Part shown: piece by piece, positions 34,518-44,383 of the stretch
Numbering within the stretch: the stretch's first letter is position 1
Layout of the letters: the number at the start of each line of letters is the position of its first letter
Source: T3Sed10-241 sp036796255
GTDB taxonomy: Bacteria > Bacteroidota > Bacteroidia > Flavobacteriales_D > Cryomorphaceae
Length of the DNA stretch: 64,000 nt
Direction: 5' to 3'
Assembly (NCBI GenBank): GCA_036796255.1
Contig: DAIRDH010000004.1
Location: forward strand, 24,282-88,281
Notes under the pieces: model-generated
Database searches by the model: none
Told to the model about the DNA's origin: nothing
What the model saw: only the letters and a program-made list of their open reading frames with translations
Translations under genes and position numbers: made by a program

Positions 34518-35693
34518 ATGTCCTACCTTACTTTAAAGCTCAAGCCCAAGAAAGAAATCAGCATCGAACGTCGCCACCCATGGGTGTTTTCAGGTGCGCT
34601 TAGCGGTGATGCTGGTAAATTAAAAGAAGGCGATTATGTGCACCTTGCTGACAGCACGGGCAAGGTATTGGCTACCGGGCACTTTGGGGCAGGAAGCATA
34701 GCAATGCGCATTCTTGAGTTTGCAGAAATTCAGATTGATAAAGCCCTTTACCTGCGCAAGTTTGAGCGTGCCCGCGAAGTGCGAACTGCACTCGGCTTGC
34801 CAAGCAATGAAACCACAGGCTACAGATTGATTCATGGTGAAGGTGATGGATTGCCAGGTTTGATCATCGATATTTACGATAAAGTGGCTGTAGTGCAGGC
34901 GCACAGTGGCGGAATGCAAAAGGATGCAGGCCTCATTGAAGAAGCGCTCCGCGAATGCTTTGGCGATGCCATGGAGCAGGTGGTCTTTAAGCATGCGGGA
35001 TCCAAAAATGAACAAGCTGTCGAAGTAAACGCTGAATCTCAGTCAGAAACTATTTTCATGGAAAATGGCTACAAGTTCATTAGCAATTGGGTAAGCGGAC
35101 AAAAAACAGGTTTCTTCCTCGATCAGCGCGACAACAGGCAACTCATTGGCAATTATGCCAAAGGCAGAAAAGTGTTGAATGCCTTTTGCTACACGGGCGG
35201 CTTTAGCGTTTACGCCCTGGGTGCTGGAGCGCAGGAGGTTCACTCCCTCGACAGCAGCAATAAAGCGCTGGCGCTTGTGGAGAACCACCTCAAGCTGAAC
35301 GGCATGGATGGATTAAACCACCAGAACATCAGCGCCGATGCCATTAAGTACCTTGGAGGCGAAGAAGCCGCTGAAGCAGGGTACGACCTCCTAGTACTCG
35401 ACCCGCCCGCTTTTGCAAAGCACCGCTCAGCGAGGCATGCAGCGGTGCAAGCATACAAGCGGCTCAATCTAAGGGCTTTCGAAATAGCCGCCAAAGGTAG
35501 TGTTGTTTTTACTTTCAGCTGCTCGCAGGTGGTCAGCACGGAGCTTTTCGATCACACCATTGCAGCTGCGGCTATGGAAAGCGGGCGCAACATCCGCATT
35601 TTGCACCACCTGCATCAATGTGCTGACCATCCTGTAAGCATTTACCACCCTGAGGGCGAGTACCTGAAAGGATTGGTGCTGTACGTTGAGTAG
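34518..35693 (+). CDS. RlmI-like class I rRNA (cytosine-C5) methyltransferase
   Basis: 391 residues: N-terminal PUA domain (LKPKKEISIERRHPWVFSGAL), an EEHEE-like linker, and a C-terminal SAM domain with motif I LNAFCYTGGFSVYALGAGA, acidic LDSSN and motif IV LVLDPPAFAKH, plus VFTFSCSQVV with catalytic-type Cys. RlmI methylates C1962 of 23S rRNA; RlmK/L relatives are alternatives. A TACCTTTG box at 34494-34501 is 16 nt upstream of the ATG. Confidence 0.85.
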   Translation: MSYLTLKLKPKKEISIERRHPWVFSGALSGDAGKLKEGDYVHLADSTGKVLATGHFGAGSIAMRILEFAEIQIDKALYLRKFERAREVRTALGLPSNETTGYRLIHGEGDGLPGLIIDIYDKVAVVQAHSGGMQKDAGLIEEALRECFGDAMEQVVFKHAGSKNEQAVEVNAESQSETIFMENGYKFISNWVSGQKTGFFLDQRDNRQLIGNYAKGRKVLNAFCYTGGFSVYALGAGAQEVHSLDSSNKALALVENHLKLNGMDGLNHQNISADAIKYLGGEEAAEAGYDLLVLDPPAFAKHRSARHAAVQAYKRLNLRAFEIAAKGSVVFTFSCSQVVSTELFDHTIAAAAMESGRNIRILHHLHQCADHPVSIYHPEGEYLKGLVLYVE

Positions 35694-35716
35694 TACTGCA
35701 ATTTATTCCGTCATAA

Positions 35717-38104
35717 TTAGGGTGTAAACCGCAAGACGTTTTTTCCTTTTTCGATGGTCTCTTTTTGCATGAGCATCGGGCGGAATTCACCATTGATATA
35801 CATTTCAGCCTGATCGCTGTAATGGTCGCTGAGGAAGTTGCCACTATTGCCTGTGGGCAAAATGGAAACAGCGCCAGGCACATCGCTGAAATCAATAAGG
35901 ATTCTCATGGCAGGACCAAAGGTCGTACGGTATTCGGCGTCGGGATTGAGGCGAAAGCCCGCATTGTTGACCGTTTCGCGCCCACCCGGAGAGGGAAACG
36001 GACCCACATTCAAAAAGGGCTTTAGCGCAGCTACTGCGCCCAAAGGATGCTCGTGCTCAGTGCTGTGCACCTTCCTCCACTCCCACTGCAGCGGGTCCAT
36101 TCCATGCTTCGCTTGCATGGTTCCCACGCTTTTGCGAAAAGCGCTGAGTACAATGCCGGCGCGGTGCTCGCGCACATCGTCTGTACGCACATCATCCCAC
36201 CAGGGTGAGTTCTCATTTGCAATGAGGCCTGGGTAGCTGCGCATAAAAAGGTGGGTGCCGAGTAAAGAACCAAAATAATTCTCGCCCAACTCATCCATGA
36301 AAAGTGCCTCGACGACGTGATAAAGCCAGAGATAGTAAATGGAGGGTGCGATAGAATAGAGCGCGTGGCTCCCGTCCCAAAGTCCGATCGTGGCGAGCAC
36401 TTCTTGTTCGCTCGGGTTGAGCTCGATTTGAGCCGATTGGAGAATGTCAACGAGGGTATGCGCCACATCGGCTTCAGCCGGCGAAGTCACATCGGTAATC
36501 CAGCCCTTCATGTGTTCCATCGTGGCAGGCTGGGATTGAGAAATGAGCGTGTCAATGCGGTCATAACGGTTATTGGGTGCATAATAACCGGAGACTTCCA
36601 TTCCCTCTGAGGCGTCGTGGAATTGATTGGCTGAAACGATGTAGCCCTTTTCGGGATTGACCACCTGTGGATTGTGCTCAAAATTATAAAAGCCGAGATA
36701 GGCATCCTCAGGAGCATAACCACGCATAAATACTTTACCAAAATGATGTGCAGGGCGCTTAAGGAGTTTAGAGCATGCCCAGCCCGCGATATTGCCTTCG
36801 GCGTCAGCGTAGGTGATATTGAGACCCGGCGAGCCTATTTTTGCAACAGCTCTGCCAAAGTCATCCAGATTACTGGCCATCTTCATTCCATAAAATGCTT
36901 CAACCAATTCATTTTCAATGCACGTATAATTCCAGTACATCGCAATAGGCTGTTGGTGTGCGCTGGGTAGAAAGGCGTTGATAATTGGCCCATTTTCAGT
37001 TTCATACACCGTAAAGATGCTGTCAGGTGCATCTTTGATTGCAATCCGCTCCCGGTATTTCGTAACCGGCTTGGTTTGGCTTTCGCCAAAATGAGTGAGT
37101 GAGGAATCAGCATTGGCAAATTGCTGTATAAAGAAATCGCTGTCGTCGTCTTCAAACATGGTGACTCCCCATGCGTGTTGCATGTTGTGACCAATGAGTG
37201 CCACAGGGATTCCGGCGATATAATTTCCATAAAATGAAACCCCTGGATAATTCAAATGCGCCTCATACCACACTGCTGGGGCGCCGTACTTGATGTGGGT
37301 GTCGTTGGCGAGCATGGCACTGCCCGATGCAGTGCGCGAAGGCGCAAGGGCCCATGAATTGCTTCCCTGCAACACTGGAAGCGGCAACCCATCGATAATT
37401 GAATATCCAGCAAGGGTTGTTTTCAGTTGCTTCAGAAAGAATTGTTCTGGTGTGCCGATGCTGTCCATTTTGGCGTAAGCCATATCAAGATCTGCAAGAT
37501 ACGTCGAGTCCAGTTCAGTGGCCATAAAATCCACAATGGGATCGGTGCGCAGGGCATATGCAAAACTGTAGGCCATGTAGGCCGCTATGGAATAAACATC
37601 AACTACCGTGAACGGATCGGGATCAATGCCGGCGAGGGTGAATTCCAAAGGCAGTTTGCCACGCTCAATAAATTCGTTGACACCTTCCAGGTAAGCAAGC
37701 ACTATGGCGTGAATTTCGGGATCGGCATTTGCAAAGCGGGCAGCATCGGCGCGGGCCTTCCTGTGGGTGCCTAAGGTTCGGAAAAAGGCATCAGTGGAAG
37801 CCAAATCTGCACCGAGTGCTTCGGCCAGGGTGCCCTGACCGATGCGGCGCATCAATTCCATTTGAAAGAGTCGATCCTGTGCATGCACGTAGCCAAAAGT
37901 GCGGTAAGCATCAGCGGCTGACTCTGCATATATATGCGGAACCCCAAAATCGTCAAAATACACATTTGCATTTAGCGAAAGGGTTTGAATGCTCGCCTCC
38001 CCTTTGTAGATGGCCTTACTCTGGTTGATTACATAAGCAGAAACTGCAATAAGCACAATGACAATGAAGGCCAGAATGCCCACAACGCGGTAAAATGTCT
38101 TCAT
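35717..38104 (-). CDS. Penicillin acylase family (Ntn hydrolase) protein
   Basis: 795 residues from the ATG at 38104, with an N-terminal membrane anchor or signal (VVGILAFIVIVLIAVSAYVI). Predicted autocatalytic cleavage before Ser248 in GSNSWA, giving alpha and beta chains. Other landmarks: DDFGVPHIYAESAADAYRTFGYVHAQDRLFQME, NDTHIKYGAPAVWYEAHL and GNSGNFLSDHYSDQ. Hydrolyses amides in the periplasm; the natural substrate may be an N-acyl homoserine lactone, lipopeptide or side-chain amide. A TACTTTTG box is at 38129-38122. Confidence 0.9.
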   Translation of the reverse strand: MKTFYRVVGILAFIVIVLIAVSAYVINQSKAIYKGEASIQTLSLNANVYFDDFGVPHIYAESAADAYRTFGYVHAQDRLFQMELMRRIGQGTLAEALGADLASTDAFFRTLGTHRKARADAARFANADPEIHAIVLAYLEGVNEFIERGKLPLEFTLAGIDPDPFTVVDVYSIAAYMAYSFAYALRTDPIVDFMATELDSTYLADLDMAYAKMDSIGTPEQFFLKQLKTTLAGYSIIDGLPLPVLQGSNSWALAPSRTASGSAMLANDTHIKYGAPAVWYEAHLNYPGVSFYGNYIAGIPVALIGHNMQHAWGVTMFEDDDSDFFIQQFANADSSLTHFGESQTKPVTKYRERIAIKDAPDSIFTVYETENGPIINAFLPSAHQQPIAMYWNYTCIENELVEAFYGMKMASNLDDFGRAVAKIGSPGLNITYADAEGNIAGWACSKLLKRPAHHFGKVFMRGYAPEDAYLGFYNFEHNPQVVNPEKGYIVSANQFHDASEGMEVSGYYAPNNRYDRIDTLISQSQPATMEHMKGWITDVTSPAEADVAHTLVDILQSAQIELNPSEQEVLATIGLWDGSHALYSIAPSIYYLWLYHVVEALFMDELGENYFGSLLGTHLFMRSYPGLIANENSPWWDDVRTDDVREHRAGIVLSAFRKSVGTMQAKHGMDPLQWEWRKVHSTEHEHPLGAVAALKPFLNVGPFPSPGGRETVNNAGFRLNPDAEYRTTFGPAMRILIDFSDVPGAVSILPTGNSGNFLSDHYSDQAEMYINGEFRPMLMQKETIEKGKNVLRFTP

Positions 38105-38326
38105 AATTATCTTTCTGAAAGCAAAAGTAGGTTTATTGGAATGCGTAAAGATGCAATTCGCCACGAATAATGCCCCATATTTAAAGTTGATTTTCTTGTT
38201 TATATGCTGAGCGTAACGGAATAGCAGTATTTTATTAAGAATATATTCGGCTGTAAATATTCAGAAACAAGCTCGTGGAGTTATTTAAAATTATGTTAAT
38301 CGTTTGCTTATCAAGTACAATCAATT

Positions 38327-38356
38327 TTGTCAACCAAAATTCAAGCTTTAGTTTTG
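38327..38356 (+). promoter_or_regulatory. Promoter TTG-N19-TAGTTTTG
   Basis: TTG at 38327-38329 and TAGTTTTG at 38349-38356, 19 bp apart. An ATG follows directly at 38357 and would be upstream of transcription, so translation more likely uses the next ATG at 38375. Confidence 0.72.
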
Positions 38357-38374
38357 ATGAAAACAAAAATCACT

Positions 38375-38842
38375 ATGTTAAAGAAAGTCACTTTTGTGCT
38401 TGGACTTGCCACCATGGCGTTTTCAGCACAAGCACAAACCTTGCCCCAAGATCAACAAACACAACCGAAAGCCGACTACAGCGATGCCGAAGTAGCCAAA
38501 TTTGCGAAAGCCGCTAAAGTACTTGAGGAGTTGCAAGCTGAAGTTGAGGTAGAAATGATAGCTGCCATTGAAGAGAAAGGTATGGACCTTGATACCTTCA
38601 ACAAAATCGCAGCTGCACAGCAAAATCCGAATGCCGGATCGGAGGTTGCGGATGCAGAAACAATGAAATCTTATAACGCTGTAAACGAAGATTTACAGAA
38701 GATACAAATGGAAGCGCAACCGAAGATGGTTGAAGCCATTGAAAAAACCGGAATGGATATCAACGCATATCAACAAATGATGCTGGCGTATCAGCAAAGT
38801 CCTGAAATGCAGGCGAAAGTGAAAGAATTGATGGAAAACTAA
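38375..38842 (+). CDS. Secreted DUF4168 protein
   Basis: 155 residues from the ATG at 38375, giving signal peptide MLKKVTFVLGLATMAFSAQAQ. The mature part is a helical repeat typical of DUF4168: KAAKVLEELQAEVEVEMIAAIEEKGMDLDTFN and a second copy QKIQMEAQPKMVEAIEKTGMDINAYQ, about 55 residues apart, so the protein has two equivalent helical units. Function unknown. A terminator follows. Confidence 0.8.
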   Translation: MLKKVTFVLGLATMAFSAQAQTLPQDQQTQPKADYSDAEVAKFAKAAKVLEELQAEVEVEMIAAIEEKGMDLDTFNKIAAAQQNPNAGSEVADAETMKSYNAVNEDLQKIQMEAQPKMVEAIEKTGMDINAYQQMMLAYQQSPEMQAKVKELMEN

Positions 38843-38862
38843 CCACAATATTTATTTGAATT

Positions 38863-38896
38863 AAAGGTGTTTAATCTCGGTTAATCACCTTTTTTT
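38863..38896 (+). terminator. Rho-independent terminator
   Basis: AAAGGTG (38863-38869) pairs with CACCTTT (38886-38892), the stem continuing through TTAA/TTAA, then a T-run. Confidence 0.82.
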
Positions 38897-38932
38897 ATGC
38901 AGTAAAATATTGCGGTTCAATGAAGTCTCATC

Positions 38933-39598
38933 TCAATCTTCGTCGGCCATAATCAACTTGAGTGCTTCGGGACTGTGATAAAATTGACTGATTCTTTGAA
39001 CGTACTGCTCCGGCATTCCGGTACTGCGCAATATAAATTTGCGGGTGGTGATGAGATACTCTCCCAATCCGTGCTTCACAGCGTAAGTATCGGCGCGGTC
39101 TTCAGCGCGCCGCATCAATTTTTCAGAAATGAGGTAGCCACTGCCAAATCCGAGCATCGCAAAGTTGCTGCGGTCAAGGTAGTCCATAATGTGCCCCATC
39201 TCATGGCCGAGCCAGCCTATGAGCACTGCTTCTGGCAATTCATGTAGTGAAAGCAGTTCTGAATGCTGTTTGTAGTCCCTGCGCATGCGCACCACATATG
39301 CCCTTGTTTCTTTACGGGTGAACGGCTGTACGGCCGGTTGCGCTTTCATCACGGTGTTGCCCATCTTGTCGGCATACCTAAAATGAATCGTAGTATGCTT
39401 CAATTCTGGATAGCAGGCCATTGTTTGTGCGATGGCACTCCAAAGCTCCGGAGGTGCAGTGATGTTGTCAGGAAGTATTTTCGCGGAAATGATTTCACCC
39501 TGGGCCTTTACTTGCTGTCCTGCAAAGGCAAAACCAGAAAGCATCATTAATGAGAGATAAACTGAAGGGAATTGAAGAGTGCGTAGAAAAAATGTCAA
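38933..39598 (-). CDS. Secreted zinc metalloprotease-like protein (gluzincin)
   Basis: 221 residues with a hydrophobic signal region (VYLSLMMLSGFAFAGQQVKAQ). The active-site helix is WLGHEMGHIMDY (HExxH) and the third ligand would be the Glu in RRAEDRADTYAV, about 30 residues on, the M48-like arrangement. The protein is smaller than M48 peptidases and has no other recognised domain. Substrate unknown. Its start may be further in, after the first Met. Confidence 0.65.
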   Translation of the reverse strand: MTFFLRTLQFPSVYLSLMMLSGFAFAGQQVKAQGEIISAKILPDNITAPPELWSAIAQTMACYPELKHTTIHFRYADKMGNTVMKAQPAVQPFTRKETRAYVVRMRRDYKQHSELLSLHELPEAVLIGWLGHEMGHIMDYLDRSNFAMLGFGSGYLISEKLMRRAEDRADTYAVKHGLGEYLITTRKFILRSTGMPEQYVQRISQFYHSPEALKLIMADED

Positions 39599-39768
39599 AA
39601 GGATAGCTTTGTATAAGTGACGGGAAAATACAGCGGGGTTGTGTCATGAAAGGATTTATTGTTAAATCCGCTTTGGCATCTCCCACCTCAAATTTCAACG
39701 GTATTTGTTCAGGTTTATTGGGTGGATGACGCCTAAACTTGCGAGATCATTTATCTCGGAATATGCTG

Positions 39769-39776
39769 TAATTTCG
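39769..39776 (+). promoter_or_regulatory. -7 box TAATTTCG, adjacent to the GTG start
   Basis: Only four nt separate the box from the GTG at 39781, so the message is predicted to be leaderless. Confidence 0.5.
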
Positions 39777-39780
39777 CGCC

Positions 39781-41010
39781 GTGGCTCAAGTTATAGATAC
39801 AGTTGTGGTGGGTGGCGGAGCCGCAGGTTTTTTTGCGGCGATTCATGCCGCAAGTGCAGGTGATAAGCAAGTGGTTCTTTTGGAAAAAACTTCCAAGCTA
39901 TTGAGCAAGGTATCTGTGAGTGGCGGTGGACGGTGCAATGTAACGCACAACTGCACTTCTGTATCGCAATTGATTAAAAAGTACCCCCGGGGAGGAAGAT
40001 CTCTGCGAAAGGGTTTTGAGAAATTCAGCGCAGCCGATACCATGTCATGGTTTGAACGTCGTGGGGTTGCGCTAAAGACAGAATCAGACGGTAGGGTATT
40101 CCCTACTTCCGATGATTCGCAAAGCATTGTAGACTGCCTTCTAAATGAAGCATCTAAATGCGGAGTGAAAATCAACCTGCGCGCGGAGTTGAAGTCCATT
40201 TCGCCCCTGGCAAATGGAGGCTTCGATTTAAAATTGGCCGATGGGCAAACCATAACCTGCAGCAAACTGATCCTTACCACTGGCGGTTTCAATAAGTTGG
40301 AGAGCTATCAATTTATTCGCGATCTCGGAATTGAAATCGCAGCGCCAATTCCATCACTCTTTACGTTTAATGTGCCCGATAGCGACTTAAAAGACCTTAT
40401 GGGCCTTTCCGTTCCAATGGGTTACGTTCAGGTGCCAGGCAGCAAGTGGAAGGAAGATGGCCCGGTACTCATTACGCACTGGGGATTTAGTGCGCCTGCG
40501 GTAATCAAGCTCTCGGCTTGGGCTGCAATTGACCTTCACGCCAGGCAATACCAATTTCCGATTTTAATCAACTGGACCGGTCTAGGTGAGGATGACGTTC
40601 GGAGCAAGTTTGCTTACATGCGCGAATCGCATCCGAAAAAATCGGTCCTCAATCAGGCCCTTTTCGATATACCCGGACGGCTTTGGGAAAGGCTTTGCAT
40701 CAAAGCGGGGGTCTCAGCCGAAATGCGTTATGCCGAGCTTCCTGCCAAACTGCTCAACAAGCTGGTTGAAAATCTGATACGCTGTTCATTTGATGTTCGG
40801 GGTAAGACCACTTTCAAAGAAGAGTTTGTGACCTGCGGCGGAGTCTTGTTGACTGAAATTGACTTGAATACCTTTGAAAGCAAGAAAATTCCCGGGTTGT
40901 ACTTTGCGGGTGAAGTGCTCAATGTAGATGGCGTAACGGGCGGTTTTAACTTTCAGCATGCCTGGACCAGCGGTTACTTGGCCGGAAGCCATGCTGCACA
41001 AGAGGCTTGA
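39781..41010 (+). CDS. FAD-dependent oxidoreductase, HI0933/BaiN-like family
   Basis: 409 residues from a GTG. Dinucleotide-binding motif VVVGGGAAGFFAAI lies within 11 residues of the start, so no later start is possible. Other landmarks: KVSVSGGGRCNVTHNC, LILTTGG, and the C-terminal PGLYFAGEVLNVDGVTGGFNFQHAW. HI0933-like flavoproteins are probably reductases of unknown substrate; one member (BaiN) acts on bile acid intermediates. Alone in its unit. Confidence 0.88.
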   Translation: MAQVIDTVVVGGGAAGFFAAIHAASAGDKQVVLLEKTSKLLSKVSVSGGGRCNVTHNCTSVSQLIKKYPRGGRSLRKGFEKFSAADTMSWFERRGVALKTESDGRVFPTSDDSQSIVDCLLNEASKCGVKINLRAELKSISPLANGGFDLKLADGQTITCSKLILTTGGFNKLESYQFIRDLGIEIAAPIPSLFTFNVPDSDLKDLMGLSVPMGYVQVPGSKWKEDGPVLITHWGFSAPAVIKLSAWAAIDLHARQYQFPILINWTGLGEDDVRSKFAYMRESHPKKSVLNQALFDIPGRLWERLCIKAGVSAEMRYAELPAKLLNKLVENLIRCSFDVRGKTTFKEEFVTCGGVLLTEIDLNTFESKKIPGLYFAGEVLNVDGVTGGFNFQHAWTSGYLAGSHAAQEA

Positions 41011-41062
41011 GCCTTGTGGTCATCATATTTCAACAAAAACCAGTGCCATGGTGCTGTCGCTT

Positions 41063-42550
41063 TCAGGGCTCATGAGGTGCCAAAACTTCCTTAAGGTCAA
41101 TCAGGTGTGTTTGGACGTCGCGGTGAAACAAGAACATATCGTCATTGTAAAGCGTGCCTCCTGGTGCCAGCAACTCCGCCACTACATTTCCCTGGCCATC
41201 GATTACCATCGTGCGTTCGCCATCATTCACCAGCACCTTGCCGTTGCGCTCATCGAATTGTATCCAAAGTGCTTCCACATCCAGCACATATATCCGGTTG
41301 AGCAATTCATCGATGGCCATCACGGCGCCGGAGTTGAACAACACGAAAGTATGAAGGCTATCCTGCATTTGGAGCGAGGAATACGTGCCATCTGGCTTTT
41401 TCGTGAACACCTCGCGCGAGGGTAAAAACTGCATGGGATAACCTATGTCTTCCGGCTCAAAATTTTTAGATGCCGATAGTTTACCATCTTTCTTATTGTA
41501 TGATTCAAGCGTACCTATTCTCAAAGTGAGCATGTGATCTTTCAGGTCCTTGTGATCAAGTATAGCTTCATCAGGCTTAGCGGTTTGAACGAGATAATAA
41601 GGATGTCCCGTACTTTTGCGGTAAGCGGCAAAGAAAGGCTCTCCATATTGTACAGGCCCCCACCAGGTAAAAGCGATACCCGTATTGAGCATAAATACCG
41701 CAGTATCGTTGGCGAAAATAGCCGATGAGCTCGCCAGCTCTTCCGGATAGCTGGTGCTCCATTTCACTTGTCCACTGGCTGCATTGAGACAGGCCAACTT
41801 TAGTTTTGAGGCTAAATAATATTCGTCGCCATCCTCAAGCACGTTGCTTACAATATTGCCAGTATTCTTCTCACCGGTTTTGGTGAAATAGCTCCAGCCC
41901 TCTCCTGACCTGGCATTGATGGTATGCAGGCCTGATGCCAATACAATGTATATGGAATCGTTGAGTTGCTTGATGTCATTCCAACCTGACTTGCGTGGTA
42001 TAGATCGGTTCCACATACTCTTGCCTGTGCTCAGGTCAAAACCTTCCAGCACATTGTTGTCGTTTCGGCTGCCTTGGGTGTCGTAGCCGATGGCCATTTG
42101 GTGCTCCTCAGCCACAAAGAAGGTTTCATAAGGGGCTTTCCAAAGTTTTGATCCATCTTCAATTTGGCTCACAGTTGTTTTTAACCCTTTGTTTTCAAGC
42201 AGGAACCCCTTTGGCTGGAAAATACTGTTGGCGAAGTACCTTACATTTCTCGACCACTTTACGGTAGCATTCTCCAGATCATAAACCAAGATTTCACCTT
42301 TATTTTTCAGTCGATCTCTTGAATTCACACCACGGGATAATACACTTATAACGTCTCGTTTTTCATCGTAAAAAGAGTGCTCTATCCTTTCTGAAAATGT
42401 GAACACAAGGCCGTAGATGTCTGTACTGGAGGTGAAGTGCCTGCCTATGACTTTATTTTGGCTGTATACTTCTTGTCCGCGCATCATAGAGGTGGCAGAC
42501 ATTGAAGCCAAAAAGGCCACATAAAAAAAGAAAGATTGTGAGGCGCTCAT
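41063..42550 (-). CDS. Secreted PQQ-like beta-propeller protein
   Basis: 495 residues with signal peptide MSASQSFFFYVAFLASMSATSMMRGQ. At least five blades of the PQQ-like type: ILVYDLENATVKWSRNV, LEGFDLSTGKSMWNRSIP, LACLNAASGQVKWSTSY and others, each with the W after a strand. No catalytic residues of a quinoprotein are seen. Probably a scaffold or binding propeller in the periplasm. Its promoter is at 42585-42555. Confidence 0.75.
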   Translation of the reverse strand: MSASQSFFFYVAFLASMSATSMMRGQEVYSQNKVIGRHFTSSTDIYGLVFTFSERIEHSFYDEKRDVISVLSRGVNSRDRLKNKGEILVYDLENATVKWSRNVRYFANSIFQPKGFLLENKGLKTTVSQIEDGSKLWKAPYETFFVAEEHQMAIGYDTQGSRNDNNVLEGFDLSTGKSMWNRSIPRKSGWNDIKQLNDSIYIVLASGLHTINARSGEGWSYFTKTGEKNTGNIVSNVLEDGDEYYLASKLKLACLNAASGQVKWSTSYPEELASSSAIFANDTAVFMLNTGIAFTWWGPVQYGEPFFAAYRKSTGHPYYLVQTAKPDEAILDHKDLKDHMLTLRIGTLESYNKKDGKLSASKNFEPEDIGYPMQFLPSREVFTKKPDGTYSSLQMQDSLHTFVLFNSGAVMAIDELLNRIYVLDVEALWIQFDERNGKVLVNDGERTMVIDGQGNVVAELLAPGGTLYNDDMFLFHRDVQTHLIDLKEVLAPHEP

Positions 42551-42554
42551 AAAT

Positions 42555-42585
42555 CAAAAGTAGCACATGCTATGGCTGAAATCAA
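42555..42585 (-). promoter_or_regulatory. Promoter TTG-N20-TACTTTTG, leaderless
   Basis: On the minus strand TTG (42585-42583) and TACTTTTG (42562-42555), 20 bp apart. The ATG begins 4 nt after the box, exactly where transcription should start. Confidence 0.68.
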
Positions 42586-42596
42586 AATGAGGGGCT

Positions 42597-42974
42597 TCAA
42601 AGGCTATTTCTTAATTTTTCCATATCCTGAGGCATGGGATTGCTCCTGAAATAATCCACCAATTTATCCACGAGTTCGGCTGAAAACCCAAGCTTTACCC
42701 CGACCTGCTCAACATATGATAGTTCTTCCGGGTCTGATCCTTGATCGATGTGCAGCAGCATAACCAATTCACAGAGTTGCGCAAAACGTTCGTCATCCTT
42801 TGTGGATATACGAAATGGTACGAGATCAGGGTGTGAAGCAATGCGCTGAAAGACGGCCCCATCAATACCCATGCGCAAAGCAAGACTTTGAATAAATATG
42901 AGTTCATGTGGATGAACCTGGCCATCTGCCTTTGCAAGGTTAATGAGGTGCTTGATATGCGTTTCTTTCTCCAT
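42597..42974 (-). CDS. TerB-like protein
   Basis: 125 residues, all helical. KHLINLAKADGQVHPHELIFIQSLALRMGI and FRISTKDDERFAQLCELVMLLHIDQGSDPEELSYVEQVGVKLG match the repeated helix pair of the TerB fold (conserved acidic residues that can bind a metal). Cytosolic. Tellurite resistance is not implied. Confidence 0.8.
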   Translation of the reverse strand: MEKETHIKHLINLAKADGQVHPHELIFIQSLALRMGIDGAVFQRIASHPDLVPFRISTKDDERFAQLCELVMLLHIDQGSDPEELSYVEQVGVKLGFSAELVDKLVDYFRSNPMPQDMEKLRNSL

Positions 42975-43117
42975 CTGTGGTTATATTTGCTCAATATATT
43001 TTGCGCCATAAACCTACGCATTTTGAGTAACAGAATATCTTGTCTAGTTGAAACAAAATAGGCTGAGACGGGTTTTCTGTTGGACACGCAGTCTCTTATT
43101 GGTCAAATAACCCACAG

Positions 43118-43567
43118 ATGAAGATAGGCGATAAAGCACCCGACTTCACTTTGAGCAACCAGCACGGAAAGAAGGTTAATCTCTATGATTTATTGGGCGA
43201 GTCCCCGGTTGTTTTATTTTTTTACCCTAAAGACAACAGTCCCGGCTGCACCGCCGAAGCCTGCGCATTTCGCGACAGCTACGATGTTTTCAAAGAATCG
43301 GGCGCCGAAGTGATAGGCATCAGCACTGACAATGTATACTCCCATCTCGGCTTTGCGCAAAAGCACCGTTTGCCCTACATTCTACTCAGCGATCCTATTG
43401 GCAGGGTGAGGAAGCTCTATGAAGTGCCCAAAACGCTGGGTCTGATGCCGGGGAGGGTAACATACGTGGTGGACAAAGGAAGGACCATACGCCAAATATT
43501 CAACTCTCAATTCAATGTAAGTAAGCACATAAAAGAGGCTTTGCGCATTGTAAAGGAGTTGACCTGA
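43118..43567 (+). CDS. bcp: Thioredoxin-dependent peroxiredoxin (BCP type)
   Basis: 149 residues. Peroxidatic and resolving Cys are in NSPGCTAEACAF with a CX4C spacing, the atypical two-Cys BCP layout. MKIGDKAPDFTLSNQHGKKVNL and VLFFYPKD support the family. Reduces hydroperoxides in the cytosol with thioredoxin. Confidence 0.93.
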   Translation: MKIGDKAPDFTLSNQHGKKVNLYDLLGESPVVLFFYPKDNSPGCTAEACAFRDSYDVFKESGAEVIGISTDNVYSHLGFAQKHRLPYILLSDPIGRVRKLYEVPKTLGLMPGRVTYVVDKGRTIRQIFNSQFNVSKHIKEALRIVKELT

Positions 43568-43585
43568 GATAGTAACACCTCACAA

Positions 43586-44383
43586 TCAATTAAGATCTGT
43601 ATTCAGGCAAAGCACCGGTATTCCAGATACATTGCTGATGAGTGCTTCCTTATCCATTTTGCCAAAGAGCTGGTTGCGCTTTTCAACATCAGCTGGCATC
43701 GCTAACAAATCCGTGCCTTCTTTGGCCATTTCATCTAAAATGGCCTGGGCGTGGCCGAGGGAAGCTTTTGAAACTTTGACCGTTTTTAAAGTCCAATTTA
43801 TACTGCGCTTGTCCAATTCGACTTGTACGGCTTTTGAATTTGCCGACAATACCTCATCCATCTGTGCACCATTCACAGCTACATCGAGTATGGTCACCGA
43901 TCCATTGGACGCCATAATTTTATGCAGAGAATTTACCACTGTCGTAAAATTCTTATGGTCAGATAGTGGAATTAATGCCTTCAGGTAGCCACTTTCTACT
44001 TTTGCTGCGTTGCTTTGAATGATCAATGATGCGGCTGGAAGTGAGCGCACCAATTTATAAACTGCTGATCCAAAATGGCTAATACTCATTCCTTCTTCTC
44101 CCACTGAGCCAATAATCACCATATCGGGCGCCAGGCGCCTGGTCAATGATGGTGCTTCCGCAAAAAAATCACCCTTCAAATGCAATGTGGAAACTTCAAC
44201 GCCTTGCTGCTGTACTTCTTTTTTATAGTCGATTAACTTTTGTTCAACTTCATAGTCTCTTTCGCCTTGCGATACATGACAAAGGTGCAGCTTCCCTCCA
44301 TGCAACTTCGCCAATGCAGAAGCCTGCTTCACCGCCAGCGCAGAGGCTTTGGTGAAATTCACAAATGCCAATATATTTTCCAT
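43586..44383 (-). CDS. Universal stress protein, tandem domain
   Basis: 265 residues from the ATG at 44383; 41 upstream codons lack Usp features and include a -7 box (TATATTCG, 44447-44440). Two Usp domains: MENILAFVNFTKASALAVKQ opens the first, with VIIGSVGEEGMSISHFGSAVYKLVRSLPA; the second (ALIPLSDHKNFTTVVN) is degenerate. Cytosolic nucleotide-binding stress protein. It flanks the peptide export operon, which carries its own Usp. Confidence 0.82.
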   Translation of the reverse strand: MENILAFVNFTKASALAVKQASALAKLHGGKLHLCHVSQGERDYEVEQKLIDYKKEVQQQGVEVSTLHLKGDFFAEAPSLTRRLAPDMVIIGSVGEEGMSISHFGSAVYKLVRSLPAASLIIQSNAAKVESGYLKALIPLSDHKNFTTVVNSLHKIMASNGSVTILDVAVNGAQMDEVLSANSKAVQVELDKRSINWTLKTVKVSKASLGHAQAILDEMAKEGTDLLAMPADVEKRNQLFGKMDKEALISNVSGIPVLCLNTDLN